The translations under genes were made by a program, and so were the position numbers. Shown in pieces: positions 53,350 to 61,493 of a stretch of 64,000 nucleotides of DNA. Below the pieces are notes generated by a model, which saw only the letters and a program-made list of their open reading frames with translations, had not been told where the DNA came from and did not search any database. This stretch comes from ASV31 sp965229765 (GTDB taxonomy: Bacteria; Pseudomonadota; Alphaproteobacteria; Rhodobacterales; Rhodobacteraceae): assembly GCA_965229765.1 (NCBI GenBank), contig CBDDJT010000003.1, forward strand, positions 62,001-126,000. Reading direction: 5' to 3'. Every line of letters begins with the position of its first letter. The stretch's first letter is position 1.

Positions 53350-54129
53350 ATGACATTCAAGTTCCTCGCCGGCCTTGCCCTGGCGGCCGGCCTTGTCACC
53401 GCCGCGGGCGCCGAGACGCTGCGCGTGGGTGCGTATCCGTCGAACCCGCCCTGGGAGTTCAAGAACGAGCAGTCCGAGTTCGAGGGTTTCGAGGTCGAGG
53501 TGATCCGAAACGTCGCCGAACGCCTTGGCATGGAGGTCGACATCCAGGACCTGGGCTTCCAGGCGCTGTTCGCGGCCACGTCTTCCGGCCGGATCGACGC
53601 GGCGATCAGTTCCATCACGATCACGAACGAGCGGCTTCAGAACCAGTCCTTCACTCAGCCCTACTACGACAGCGCCCTGGTCATGGTCACGAACCAGTCC
53701 GGCCCCGAGATGCTGTCGGAGCTTTCGGGCGCGACCGTGGGCGGGCTGGCGGCCTCGACCGGGGAAACCTGGATCCAGGAGAACACGGCCGAGTACGGGT
53801 TTGGCGAGTACAAGAGCTATCCCACGCAACAGGGCCTGCTGCTGGATATCGTGAACGGGCGCGTGACCGCGGGCGTGTCGGACTACCTGGGCGTGGCCTT
53901 TGCCGCGCAGCAGATGACCGACCTGAAGATCGCAGAACGCATCCGCACCGGCGAGCAATACGCGATCATGATGCCCAAGGGCTCGCCCCTGCTGGAGCAG
54001 GTGAACGACGCGATTTCGGCGATGAAGGAAGACGGCACGATGGCCGCGCTTTATGCCGAATGGATCGGTGGCGAGCCCACCGAAGGGTCATCCACGATCA
54101 CGATCCTGCCGATACCGCAGGCGCAGTGA
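53350..54129 (+). CDS. polar amino-acid ABC transporter substrate-binding protein
   Basis: A 259-residue family 3 binding protein. Signal peptide MTFKFLAGLALAAGLVTAAGA ends near AGA-E. VGAYPSNPPWEFKN, FEGFEVEVIRNVAERLG, and FAATSSGRIDAAISSITITNERLQ are family blocks. GAGGAG precedes ATG 53350; the longer frame is upstream noise. It pairs with the permease at 54198, but no ATPase of the polar amino-acid family is adjacent. Confidence 0.92.
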   Translation: MTFKFLAGLALAAGLVTAAGAETLRVGAYPSNPPWEFKNEQSEFEGFEVEVIRNVAERLGMEVDIQDLGFQALFAATSSGRIDAAISSITITNERLQNQSFTQPYYDSALVMVTNQSGPEMLSELSGATVGGLAASTGETWIQENTAEYGFGEYKSYPTQQGLLLDIVNGRVTAGVSDYLGVAFAAQQMTDLKIAERIRTGEQYAIMMPKGSPLLEQVNDAISAMKEDGTMAALYAEWIGGEPTEGSSTITILPIPQAQ

Positions 54130-54149
54130 TTCCCTGATATCATAGGCTT

Positions 54150-54175
54150 GGGCGGCGATCCTCATGTCGTCGCCC
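54150..54175 (+). promoter_or_regulatory. stem-loop between binding-protein and permease genes
   Basis: GGGCGGCGA (54150-54158) pairs with TCGTCGCCC (54167-54175) with one G-U pair in RNA. Third case in this window of a hairpin immediately after a binding-protein gene. Confidence 0.6.
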
Positions 54176-54197
54176 GATCCGCAGGAGCGCCCGCGCA

Positions 54198-54863
54198 ATG
54201 AGTTTCGCCGATACCTTTCTGAACTGGGACGTGATCGTCCGGATCTGGCCGATGCTGGTCAAGGGGATCTGGAACACCGTGGCGCTGGCGCTGACGACGA
54301 TCGTCCTGGGGGGTATCGCGGGCGTGATCGTCTGCCTTGTAAGGCTGTACGCCGCGCGGCCGCTGCGCTGGCTGGCGATCGCCTATATCGACCTGTTTCG
54401 CGCCATCCCGATCCTGGTGCTGCTGGTCCTGATCTACTATGCCCTGCCCTTCGTGGGCATCCGGCTGGACAGCTTCGCCGCCGCCGCGCTGGGGCTGGGG
54501 CTGGTCTTTTCGGCCTTCACCGCCGAGGTCTTCCGCGCCGGCATCCAGGCTATCCCCAAGGGCCAGGTCGAGGCCGCAGACGCGCTGGGGCTGCCGTTCC
54601 GCGTGACGATCTGGAAGGTGATCCTGCCACAGGCGCTGAGGATCGCCATTCCGCCGCACACGTCCAATTCGGTGGCCATCGCCAAGGACACCTCTCTTGC
54701 ATCCGTCGTCGCCATGCCGGACCTGTTGAAGCAGGCCACCGACGCGCAGGCGCTGACCGCCAACCCGTCGCCCTTGATCGCCGCCGCGATCATGTACCTG
54801 ATCGTGCTGTTGCCCGCGGTGCGGCTGGTCAGCTATCTGGAAAACCGCTTCCGCCAGCCCTGA
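54198..54863 (+). CDS. polar amino-acid ABC transporter permease
   Basis: A 221-residue His/Glu/Gln/Arg-type permease with about five helices. GIWNTVALALTTIVLGGIAG starts the core and the EAA loop VEAADALGLPFRVTIWKVILPQALRI is textbook. Only one permease is present, as expected for a homodimeric type. It is followed closely by an aminotransferase gene. Confidence 0.93.
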   Translation: MSFADTFLNWDVIVRIWPMLVKGIWNTVALALTTIVLGGIAGVIVCLVRLYAARPLRWLAIAYIDLFRAIPILVLLVLIYYALPFVGIRLDSFAAAALGLGLVFSAFTAEVFRAGIQAIPKGQVEAADALGLPFRVTIWKVILPQALRIAIPPHTSNSVAIAKDTSLASVVAMPDLLKQATDAQALTANPSPLIAAAIMYLIVLLPAVRLVSYLENRFRQP

Positions 54864-54870
54864 GGTGCCC

Positions 54871-56034
54871 ATGCCCCCCCGTTTCGCCAAGCGTATCACC
54901 GAGACGTCGAAGAAGAATTTCGGCATGTTTGCCAAAGCTTTGGGTCGCGAAGGCGATCTGATCCACCTGGAGCTCGGAATGCCGGTGGAGGACACGCCTC
55001 GCCACATCAAGGATGCCACCATCGCGGCCCTGAACGCGGGGCATGTGCATTACTCGGACCTGCAGGGTATTCCCGAACTGCGCGGCGCCATCGCCGCCAA
55101 GCTGAAGCGCGACAACGGCATCGACGCCGACCCGGGCGAGATCGTCGTGACGAACGGGCTGACACAGGCGAGTTTCGCCTCCTTCCTCGCCTTCCTCGAT
55201 CCCGGGGACGAGGTGATCCTGCTGAGCCCCTATTACCCCCAGCATATCGGCAAGATCGAACTGTGCGGCGCGGTGCCGGTCTTGGCGCCGCTCGATGCGG
55301 CGAACGGGTTTTCCATCGACCCTGCGCTGATCGCGCCGAAAATCACCGACCGGACGCGGATGATCGTGCTGGTGAACCCCTGTAACCCCACCGGGCGGGT
55401 CTATTCGCGGACGGAACTGGAGGGGCTGGCGGAACTGGCCGTGGCGCATGACCTGCTGGTGGTCGCCGACGAGGTCTATCACCAGATCACCTTTGACGGG
55501 GTGCCGCATGTCTCGATCGCGACGCTGCCGGGGATGCGGGACCGCACATTGACGCTGTCGGCCTTCACAAAGGCCTATGCGATGGACGGCTGGCGGCTGG
55601 GCTGGATCCATGCCGATGCAAGCCTTGTGCCGGGGCTGATGAAGATCACCACCAGCGAGGTGACCCATGTGAACACCTTCATCCAGCATGGCGGGGTGGC
55701 GGCGCTGACCGGCCCCGGAGAGGTGCTGGCGCGGCTGGTGGACGAGGACCGGCAGCGCCGCGACCTCGTGGTGTCTCGGATGAACCAGATGCCCGGCGTG
55801 CGCTGCCCGGCGCCCGAGGGCACGATCTATGCCTGGGCCGACATCACGGGGACGGGGCTGGGTTCGCAGGAGGTGTGCGACCGGCTGCTGGAAGAGGCGG
55901 GCGTGGTGCTGGAATCCGGCAGCTTCTATGGCCCCGAGGGCGAGGGGCGCGTGCGGGTCTGTTTCGGCTCGCAGACGCTGGAGCGGCTGGACGCGGCAAT
56001 GGACCGGATGAGCCGGTTCTTCAACGCCCTCTGA
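54871..56034 (+). CDS. class I/II aminotransferase (first)
   Basis: A PLP aminotransferase of 387 residues, fold type I. VTNGLTQASFASFLAFLDPGDEVILLSPYYP, NPCNPTGRVYS, DEVYHQITFDG, and the Schiff-base lysine in SAFTKAYAMDGWRLGW are in order. ATG 54871 follows the permease stop by 7 bp; GTG 54865 is possible. It probably deaminates the amino acid taken up by the adjacent transporter; an aromatic amino acid is one option. Confidence 0.9.
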   Translation: MPPRFAKRITETSKKNFGMFAKALGREGDLIHLELGMPVEDTPRHIKDATIAALNAGHVHYSDLQGIPELRGAIAAKLKRDNGIDADPGEIVVTNGLTQASFASFLAFLDPGDEVILLSPYYPQHIGKIELCGAVPVLAPLDAANGFSIDPALIAPKITDRTRMIVLVNPCNPTGRVYSRTELEGLAELAVAHDLLVVADEVYHQITFDGVPHVSIATLPGMRDRTLTLSAFTKAYAMDGWRLGWIHADASLVPGLMKITTSEVTHVNTFIQHGGVAALTGPGEVLARLVDEDRQRRDLVVSRMNQMPGVRCPAPEGTIYAWADITGTGLGSQEVCDRLLEEAGVVLESGSFYGPEGEGRVRVCFGSQTLERLDAAMDRMSRFFNAL

Positions 56035-56041
56035 CGGGATT

Positions 56042-56135
56042 GCGCCGCCTGCGGCGGCGCCCGGAGAATGCCGCGCCGGGGCATCGAGCCCCGGCCCGCC
56101 ATGCCTTCGGCGAGAGTATTTGGGAACAGAAGAAG
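56042..56135 (+). repeat. recurrent hairpin plus 20-mer element, copy 3
   Basis: Hairpin GCGCCGCC/GGCGGCGC (56042-56060), then hairpin GCCGGGGC/GCCCCGGC (56075-56095), then GTATTTGGGAACAGAAGAAG (56116-56135). It occupies the 107-bp interval between two convergent genes. The longest of three copies. Confidence 0.8.
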
Positions 56136-56141
56136 CCGGGG

Positions 56142-57263
56142 TCAGGCCGCCAGTTCGGCCCTGAGCGCGGCGAAGAGGCGGTCGACATCCCCGGGTGTGG
56201 TCAGGATGCCTGGCGAGAGGCGGATGACGGGACCGCGCGCGTCGGTGTGCAGGCGCTCTGCGCGCAGGCAGGCCACCAGCGCCTGCGGGTCGGCGCCGTC
56301 CGGCAGGCGCAGCATGACGCTGCCCCCGCGCCGGGCGGGATCGGCGGGGCTGGCGCTGGCGAGGCCGAGGCGCGGGGCCTCTGCCAGGATCTGATCGTGA
56401 AGGGTGCGAGTGTGCGCCAGAAGCGCGGCGGCGTCCTGCGCGGCGTGCCAGTCCAGCGCCGGGACCGATCCGACGCAGGCCAGCACCGAGGGCGTGCCAT
56501 GGTCGAAACGGCGCGCGTCGGCGGCATAGGCGAAGGCGTCGAGGTCCCAGTTGAACGGGTTGGGCTGTGAGAACCAGCCGCGCAGTTCCGGGCGGCAGTC
56601 GGCGATGAGCGCCGGGTCCATGTAGAGCATGCCCGCGCCCGGCGTGCCGCAAAGCCATTTGAGCGTGGTCGAGACGGCGATGTCGGGGCGGCAGTCCGCC
56701 AGGTCGAAGGGCAGGATGCCGATGCCCTGCGTGAGGTCGAGGACCGTCAGGCTGTCCATGGCGCGCGCGTGGTCACAGAGCGCGGCGAGGTCGGCGCGGT
56801 GGCTGGCCGTCGAGGTGACGAAAGTCAGAAGCGCGAGGCCCACGTCCGGACCCCAGGCGGCGATCATGTCTTCTTCGCGCACCCAGGTCTCGCCGGGGCG
56901 GAGCGGCACCGTGTGAAGCGTGAAGCCGAGGCGCTCCTGCAGGCCCGCGAGCAGGAAATGCAGCGAGGGGAAGCAATCGGCGCCCGTGAGGATGCGCTGG
57001 CCCCGCAGGCGGTCAGGCGGCAGGGCGCCGATCACCGAATAGAGCGCGGTGGTGACGTTCTCGGCGCTGGTCAGGCTGCCTTCGGGCGCGCCGATGAGGT
57101 CGCGCCAGAGGGCGAGATAGCGATCCCGTTCGGCCAGCACCGTGGGCCATTGGGCGTCGTCGTCGCGTGACCAGGCGGCCGAGAAGCGGGCGAAGGCGGC
57201 AGCCATATCCTCGGCCTTGCCGGGATAGAGGCCGATCGAGTGGTAGAGGAAATAGCCGCTCAT
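56142..57263 (-). CDS. kynureninase-like PLP enzyme (class V fold)
   Basis: A 373-residue fold type I PLP enzyme most like kynureninase, which splits kynurenine to anthranilate and alanine. Family features: LTFVTSTASHRADL, D176 in LDLTQG, the Schiff-base K202 (STTLKWLCGTPG), RGWFSQ (W230) and an arginine near the end (VIRLSPG). But the position of the PLP-contact histidine reads Gln (Q179), and the tyrosine before the lysine is Leu (L201). The ATG overlaps the cupin stop by 4 bp. It may be the kynureninase of the cluster or a related lyase. Confidence 0.75.
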   Translation of the reverse strand: MSGYFLYHSIGLYPGKAEDMAAAFARFSAAWSRDDDAQWPTVLAERDRYLALWRDLIGAPEGSLTSAENVTTALYSVIGALPPDRLRGQRILTGADCFPSLHFLLAGLQERLGFTLHTVPLRPGETWVREEDMIAAWGPDVGLALLTFVTSTASHRADLAALCDHARAMDSLTVLDLTQGIGILPFDLADCRPDIAVSTTLKWLCGTPGAGMLYMDPALIADCRPELRGWFSQPNPFNWDLDAFAYAADARRFDHGTPSVLACVGSVPALDWHAAQDAAALLAHTRTLHDQILAEAPRLGLASASPADPARRGGSVMLRLPDGADPQALVACLRAERLHTDARGPVIRLSPGILTTPGDVDRLFAALRAELAA

Positions 57264-58345
57264 CCCGGGGTGGTCTCGAACGGGCCGGGCAGCGACACCT
57301 CGAGCAGTTCGAGGTCGTCGGTGGGGTCGGCGTAGCGGGTGCGCATACCGGGCGGGATCACGAAGGCGTCGCCGGTTTCAAGGCGGTGCGGCGCGCGATC
57401 CTCGCCTTCCAGTGTCAGGCCGCCATCCATGACGAAGGTGAAAAGGATGTCGGCGTCATGCGACGTCCAGTCCGGCGCGCCCTCTCCCTTTTTCACCACA
57501 TGCACACCGGCGACGCCGTTGGTGCCGTCGGCGATGCCGGTGTCGCGGCTGATGTAGCCCGGCAGGCGGAACGGGGTCCATGTTGCCTCATCCGCCTTGT
57601 GGTGGACGAAACGCTGGCCCTGGAAGCGGCGGTCGGGGTTCGCCGGGCCGTTCGGCAGCACCATCTCGTGGTCGATGGTGGTGACGTGTTCGGCCGGCAC
57701 GCCGATCTCGATCACCTCTATACTGTCCGAGGCATAAAGGACGCGGTGGCGGATCTCGGGCGGCTGGATCACGCAATTGCCGGCGTGAAGGCGGAAGGGT
57801 TCGCCCTGATCCTCGTAGACCAGGTCCACCCAGCCCCGGTAGCAGAAGATCAGCTGGAACCCGATGGTGTGGTAATGCACCATGTCGGGCACCGGGCCGC
57901 CATCGGGGATGCGGATGTGGCTGGCGATGATCGAGCCGCCCAGCCGGTCGGGGATGAGGTCGCGGTACTGCATCCCGGCGCGGCCGACGATCCAGGGCGC
58001 CTGATCGGCGAGGCGGCGGACGACGAAGCTGTGGAGCGTCGGCGGCAGGACGAGGGGCGGGTTCAGCTCCTCGATCTCTATGCGGGTCCCGTTGGGCGCA
58101 GTCAGCTGGCGCTGGCCATCGGCGAAGGCGTCGGGGTTCTCCATCCGCAGGCGCAGGGTGCCCGGCGGCTCGGAGGCGCCCTTTTCGATGCGCAGGCGGA
58201 CGCCATGGCCCGAGAGGACGATCACCTCGGGGTTGTCGGCCGGGTAGATCATGTCAAGACGCATCCCCAGGGTCTTGGTATAGAAGGGAATATCGTCGCG
58301 CACCTCCTGCGTGGGCAGGCGGATTTCGGCAAGCATCTCGGACAT
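57260..58345 (-). CDS. VOC plus double-cupin fusion protein
   Basis: A 361-residue protein. Residues about 5-55 resemble a glyoxalase/VOC half-module (IRLPTQEVRDDIPFYTKTLG), then comes a bicupin. The first cupin has metal-ligand candidates H157, H159, Q164 and H200 (VHYHTIGFQ; PPEIRH), a 3-His plus Gln set. The second cupin (SHDADILFTF; GDAFVIPPGMRTRY) lacks the histidines, so it is structural. Gentisate/quercetin-type dioxygenases are bicupins, but this could also be an isomerase. Cotranscribed with the kynureninase-like gene. Confidence 0.75.
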   Translation of the reverse strand: MSEMLAEIRLPTQEVRDDIPFYTKTLGMRLDMIYPADNPEVIVLSGHGVRLRIEKGASEPPGTLRLRMENPDAFADGQRQLTAPNGTRIEIEELNPPLVLPPTLHSFVVRRLADQAPWIVGRAGMQYRDLIPDRLGGSIIASHIRIPDGGPVPDMVHYHTIGFQLIFCYRGWVDLVYEDQGEPFRLHAGNCVIQPPEIRHRVLYASDSIEVIEIGVPAEHVTTIDHEMVLPNGPANPDRRFQGQRFVHHKADEATWTPFRLPGYISRDTGIADGTNGVAGVHVVKKGEGAPDWTSHDADILFTFVMDGGLTLEGEDRAPHRLETGDAFVIPPGMRTRYADPTDDLELLEVSLPGPFETTPG

Positions 58346-58442
58346 GGGGCACGGTCCTTTCGGCGATCACGCGCGCAAGGCTATGGGGGCTTGCGGGCGG
58401 GTGCAACAGCGATCACGCTGGCGGCGGCAGAGGGAGGCGGCG

Positions 58443-59177
58443 ATGGGCGACAGGGTGGCGATCGTGACCGGGGCGGCGGGCGGCATGGGCCGCGCGATCA
58501 CCGCGCGCCTGGCAGCGGACGGGTTGCGCGTGGCGGCCTTCGACCAGGATGCGGCGGGGCTGGCCGAGGTGGCGGCCGCGCATGGGGGTGCGGTGGTCGC
58601 GGTCGGGATCGACCTGACCGATGCCGGGGCCATTGCCGAGGCGGTCGCGGACGTCGCGGACCGCATGGGCGGGATCGACGCGCTGGTGAACAACGCGGGC
58701 ACCTGTTTCATGTCCGAGTTTCCCGCCATCCCCGAGGCCGAATTCGAGGCGCAGATGCGCATCAATTTCTCGGCGACGTTTCATATGGCGCAGGCGGTGG
58801 TGCCGCACATGCTGGTGCGCGAGGGGGTGAAGAAGATCGTCAACATCTCGTCCAACGGGGCCTACAACTTCGACGTCTTCGATCCGCCGCATTACCGCGC
58901 GTCCAAGGCGGCGCTGGACACGCTGACCAAGGACCTTGCGCGGCGCTATGCGCGCGAGAAGATCGCGGTGAACTCGATCGCGCCGGCGATGACGGAAACA
59001 CCGCTGTTCGGCGTGGTCAGCGAAGAGGTTCTGGCACAGGCCATCGCCGCCATGCCGCACGGGCGCGCGATGCGCCCAGAGGAGGTGGCGGCATGGGTGG
59101 GGTTCCTGATCTCGCCGGCGGGCGACATCAGCAGCGGCAATGTCATCATCCTGAACCAGGGCCGGGACGTGCGTTAG
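58443..59177 (+). CDS. SDR-family oxidoreductase
   Basis: A 244-residue short-chain dehydrogenase. TGAAGGMGRAI, LVNNAG, the serine in VNISSNGAYNF and catalytic YRASK are all present; an aspartate after the second strand (VAAFDQD) predicts NAD preference. GGGAGGCGGCG precedes ATG 58443. It is divergent from the cupin gene and ends 2 bp from the convergent hydrolase gene. Substrate unknown. Confidence 0.88.
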   Translation: MGDRVAIVTGAAGGMGRAITARLAADGLRVAAFDQDAAGLAEVAAAHGGAVVAVGIDLTDAGAIAEAVADVADRMGGIDALVNNAGTCFMSEFPAIPEAEFEAQMRINFSATFHMAQAVVPHMLVREGVKKIVNISSNGAYNFDVFDPPHYRASKAALDTLTKDLARRYAREKIAVNSIAPAMTETPLFGVVSEEVLAQAIAAMPHGRAMRPEEVAAWVGFLISPAGDISSGNVIILNQGRDVR

Positions 59178-59179
59178 CC

Positions 59180-59938
59180 TCAGCGGTAGCGGTCGGGCGC
59201 CTTTCTGAGCGTCGGCCACTGATCCGGGCAATGGCCGTAGATGACCATTGCGTCGCAGGCGCGGGCCATGCCCATCAGGCGGTGGGCGCTGGCCAGCGCG
59301 GTGGCGGGATCGGGGGCGGTGTCGAAGGCCTCGCCGATCTCGGCGGGGCGGGAAATGGCGTCGGAGGTCCAGAGCAGTGGCCCGGTTTCGGGCAGTTCGA
59401 TCATCAGCGCGATCTGTCCCGGCGCGTGGCCCGGCGCCACCAGCGCGGTCAGGCCGGGGCCAATGGCCGTGTCGGCCTCGATCTCGATGGTGTCGCGGTC
59501 GGGCCAGTCCAGCGGCTGGACGCACGACCAGTACAGCGGGCGCGGCAACGCGCGTTCGGCGGCGGCGACGATCATCGGCGCGCGAGGGAAATCGTCGAGC
59601 GCGCCAACATGGTCGATGTGGCTGTGCGACAGGACGAAAAGGTCGATATCCGATGGCGTTAGACCGAGTTTTTCAAGTTGCGGCGCCGGGCGATTCTCTG
59701 GCGTGACCGACAGGACCTCTCCGAATTCGTAAAGCCTGTCCTCTTGCGTGGCGGCCTGCGCGTCCACGGCGTACTTCGCGGGGAACCCGCCATCGACGAT
59801 CACCCTTTCGCCGGCATCCGTCTCGATCAGCGCGCCCATGATCCCGATGACGCGGCCATTGGCGTGGACGCGGAAAAGCCCGTAGTCTAGCACGGCGAGC
59901 GAGACCGGGCGGCCAGTCAGGATAGGCAGTCGGGACAT
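59180..59938 (-). CDS. metallo-beta-lactamase-fold hydrolase
   Basis: A 252-residue MBL-fold hydrolase with HSHIDHVG (near residues 105-112), a later metal histidine in APGHAPGQ and the aspartate in LLWTSDA. The layout is like N-acyl-homoserine lactonases. The start is ATG 59936-59938. In this setting it could open a lactone formed in the pathway or quench quorum signals; sequence alone does not decide. Confidence 0.85.
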   Translation of the reverse strand: MSRLPILTGRPVSLAVLDYGLFRVHANGRVIGIMGALIETDAGERVIVDGGFPAKYAVDAQAATQEDRLYEFGEVLSVTPENRPAPQLEKLGLTPSDIDLFVLSHSHIDHVGALDDFPRAPMIVAAAERALPRPLYWSCVQPLDWPDRDTIEIEADTAIGPGLTALVAPGHAPGQIALMIELPETGPLLWTSDAISRPAEIGEAFDTAPDPATALASAHRLMGMARACDAMVIYGHCPDQWPTLRKAPDRYR

Positions 59939-59975
59939 GGGAAGCTCCTTTCCTGGCATGACGGGCGGCGGGCGC

Positions 59976-61103
59976 ATGAAAGTCAAGATCCACACGCTGT
60001 TTCAATACCTTCTGGACACGACCGAGGCCGCGCCGGAGTGCGTTCTGGGGCTTTCCCTGGCGCGGTCGCCAAAGCTTGGCGCGTTCATGGACGCGCTGGA
60101 CCCGGACCTGTCGCTGGACTGGAACGGGCAGGATTTCCGGGGCTTTCCGGCGCTGCGCGACCGTGTGCTGGCGCAGGCGGGGCTCGATGGCGTCTGCGCG
60201 CGGGAGGATGTGCTGATCACCGCAGGCGCGGCCGAGGCGAACTACCTTTCGATCCGGCAACTGGTGCAGCCGGGCGATCACATGGTCATCGAGCGCCCGG
60301 GCTGGCCCCAGGCGGCAGTGCTGGGACAGGCCATCGGCGCGCGTATCGACGTGTTGGACCGGCACGCAGCCGACGGCTGGCGGCTGGACCCTGAGGCGCT
60401 GGCGGCTGCGGTGCGTCCCGACACGCGGCTCATCTTCCTGACGAACCCCAACAATCCCACGGGGCGGCTGATGGATGCCGACGAGTTGGCGGCGGTGGCC
60501 GGGATCGCGCGACGCGTCGGCGCGTGGCTCTTGGTCGACGAGGTCTATGCCGGGCTGGAATGGGAGGGCGCGCGCGCCCCGTCCATCGCCGGGATCTACG
60601 AACGGGGGATCACCACGGGCAGCGTGTCGAAGGCGCTGGGGTTGCAGGGATTGCGCACCGGCTGGCTGATCTGCCGCGATCCCGGGATGGTGATGGACGC
60701 GGTGATCCTGCGGGAAAATTCCAGCGAAATCATGAACATCATGGGGGAAGTTATAGCAGAGGTGGCGCTGCGGCCAGAGCGTCTGGAGCCGGCCATCGAG
60801 GCCGCACGCGATGAAGGTCGCGGCACGCTAGACTGGCTGGACGCCTTCGTTCAGGCCACACCGGGGCTGGCGTGGGAGCGCCCGCAGGCGGGGCTGATCG
60901 GGCTTGCGCGCCTGCCGGACGGCATCGACGGGGACGAACTGGCGCGGCGGCTTCTGGGCGAACCCTGGCGCACCTTCGTCATTCCGGGGTCGGCCTATGA
61001 CATGCCGGATCATATCCGCCTTGGCGTCGGCGGCGGCCCGGAGGTCAGGCTCGACGACGGGCTTTCGCGGCTGGCCGATTGTCTGGCGTGCTGGCCCGGC
61101 TGA
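59976..61103 (+). CDS. class I/II aminotransferase (second)
   Basis: A 375-residue PLP aminotransferase. ITAGAAEANYLSIRQLVQPGDHMVIERPGWPQ, NPNNPTGRLMD, DEVYAGLEWEG and the lysine in TTGSVSKALGLQGLRTGWLI are typical. The start is ATG 59976, leaving only 37 bp to the divergent hydrolase start; ATG 59958 is an alternative. Its 3' end overlaps the convergent cueR gene by 59 bp. Amino-acid substrate unknown. Confidence 0.88.
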   Translation: MKVKIHTLFQYLLDTTEAAPECVLGLSLARSPKLGAFMDALDPDLSLDWNGQDFRGFPALRDRVLAQAGLDGVCAREDVLITAGAAEANYLSIRQLVQPGDHMVIERPGWPQAAVLGQAIGARIDVLDRHAADGWRLDPEALAAAVRPDTRLIFLTNPNNPTGRLMDADELAAVAGIARRVGAWLLVDEVYAGLEWEGARAPSIAGIYERGITTGSVSKALGLQGLRTGWLICRDPGMVMDAVILRENSSEIMNIMGEVIAEVALRPERLEPAIEAARDEGRGTLDWLDAFVQATPGLAWERPQAGLIGLARLPDGIDGDELARRLLGEPWRTFVIPGSAYDMPDHIRLGVGGGPEVRLDDGLSRLADCLACWPG

Positions 61104-61488
61104 CCCCTGCCCCCAGATCGGCAAGGATCGGGCAATCCGGGCGTCCATCACCGGCGCAGGACGACACGAGATCGGCCAGCGTGTCGCGCATGGCGTTCAG
61201 TTCCGCAATGCGCGCGTCAATGCGCGACAGGTGGCTTTCGGCGATGCGCTTGACGTCGGCGCTGGCGCGCTGGCGGTCGTCATAGAGCTGAAGAAGCGCG
61301 CGGCATTCTTCGATGGTGAAGCCGAGGCCGCGGGCCCGGCCAAGGAACGCAAGGCGGTGCAGGTCGCTGTCGTCGAAATCACGATAGCCGTTTTCGGTGC
61401 GCGCGGGCTCTATCAATCCGGCTGATTCGTAGTAGCGGATGGTCTTTGGCGGCAGGCCTGACTTGCGGGCAACCTCTCCTATATTCAT
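61045..61488 (-). CDS. cueR: copper-responsive MerR-family regulator
   Basis: A 147-residue MerR regulator. The HTH MNIGEVARKSGLPPKTIRYYESAGLI is followed by the dimerisation helix and the copper loop with C111 and C119 (SCAGDGRPDCP), equivalent to the Cu(I) cysteines of CueR. The ATG at 61486-61488 is preceded by a GTG (61497) overlapping the copA stop. It lies directly downstream of copA on the same strand, so it likely activates copA and itself on copper stress. Confidence 0.93.
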   Translation of the reverse strand: MNIGEVARKSGLPPKTIRYYESAGLIEPARTENGYRDFDDSDLHRLAFLGRARGLGFTIEECRALLQLYDDRQRASADVKRIAESHLSRIDARIAELNAMRDTLADLVSSCAGDGRPDCPILADLGAGVSRASTPDNRPAAKARRRA

Positions 61489-61493
61489 GGCGG

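Noticed and set aside
57167..59662. An 831-codon + strand open frame
   Set aside because: It crosses the kynureninase-like, cupin, SDR and hydrolase genes in other frames, and reads as repetitive G/R/A sequence.
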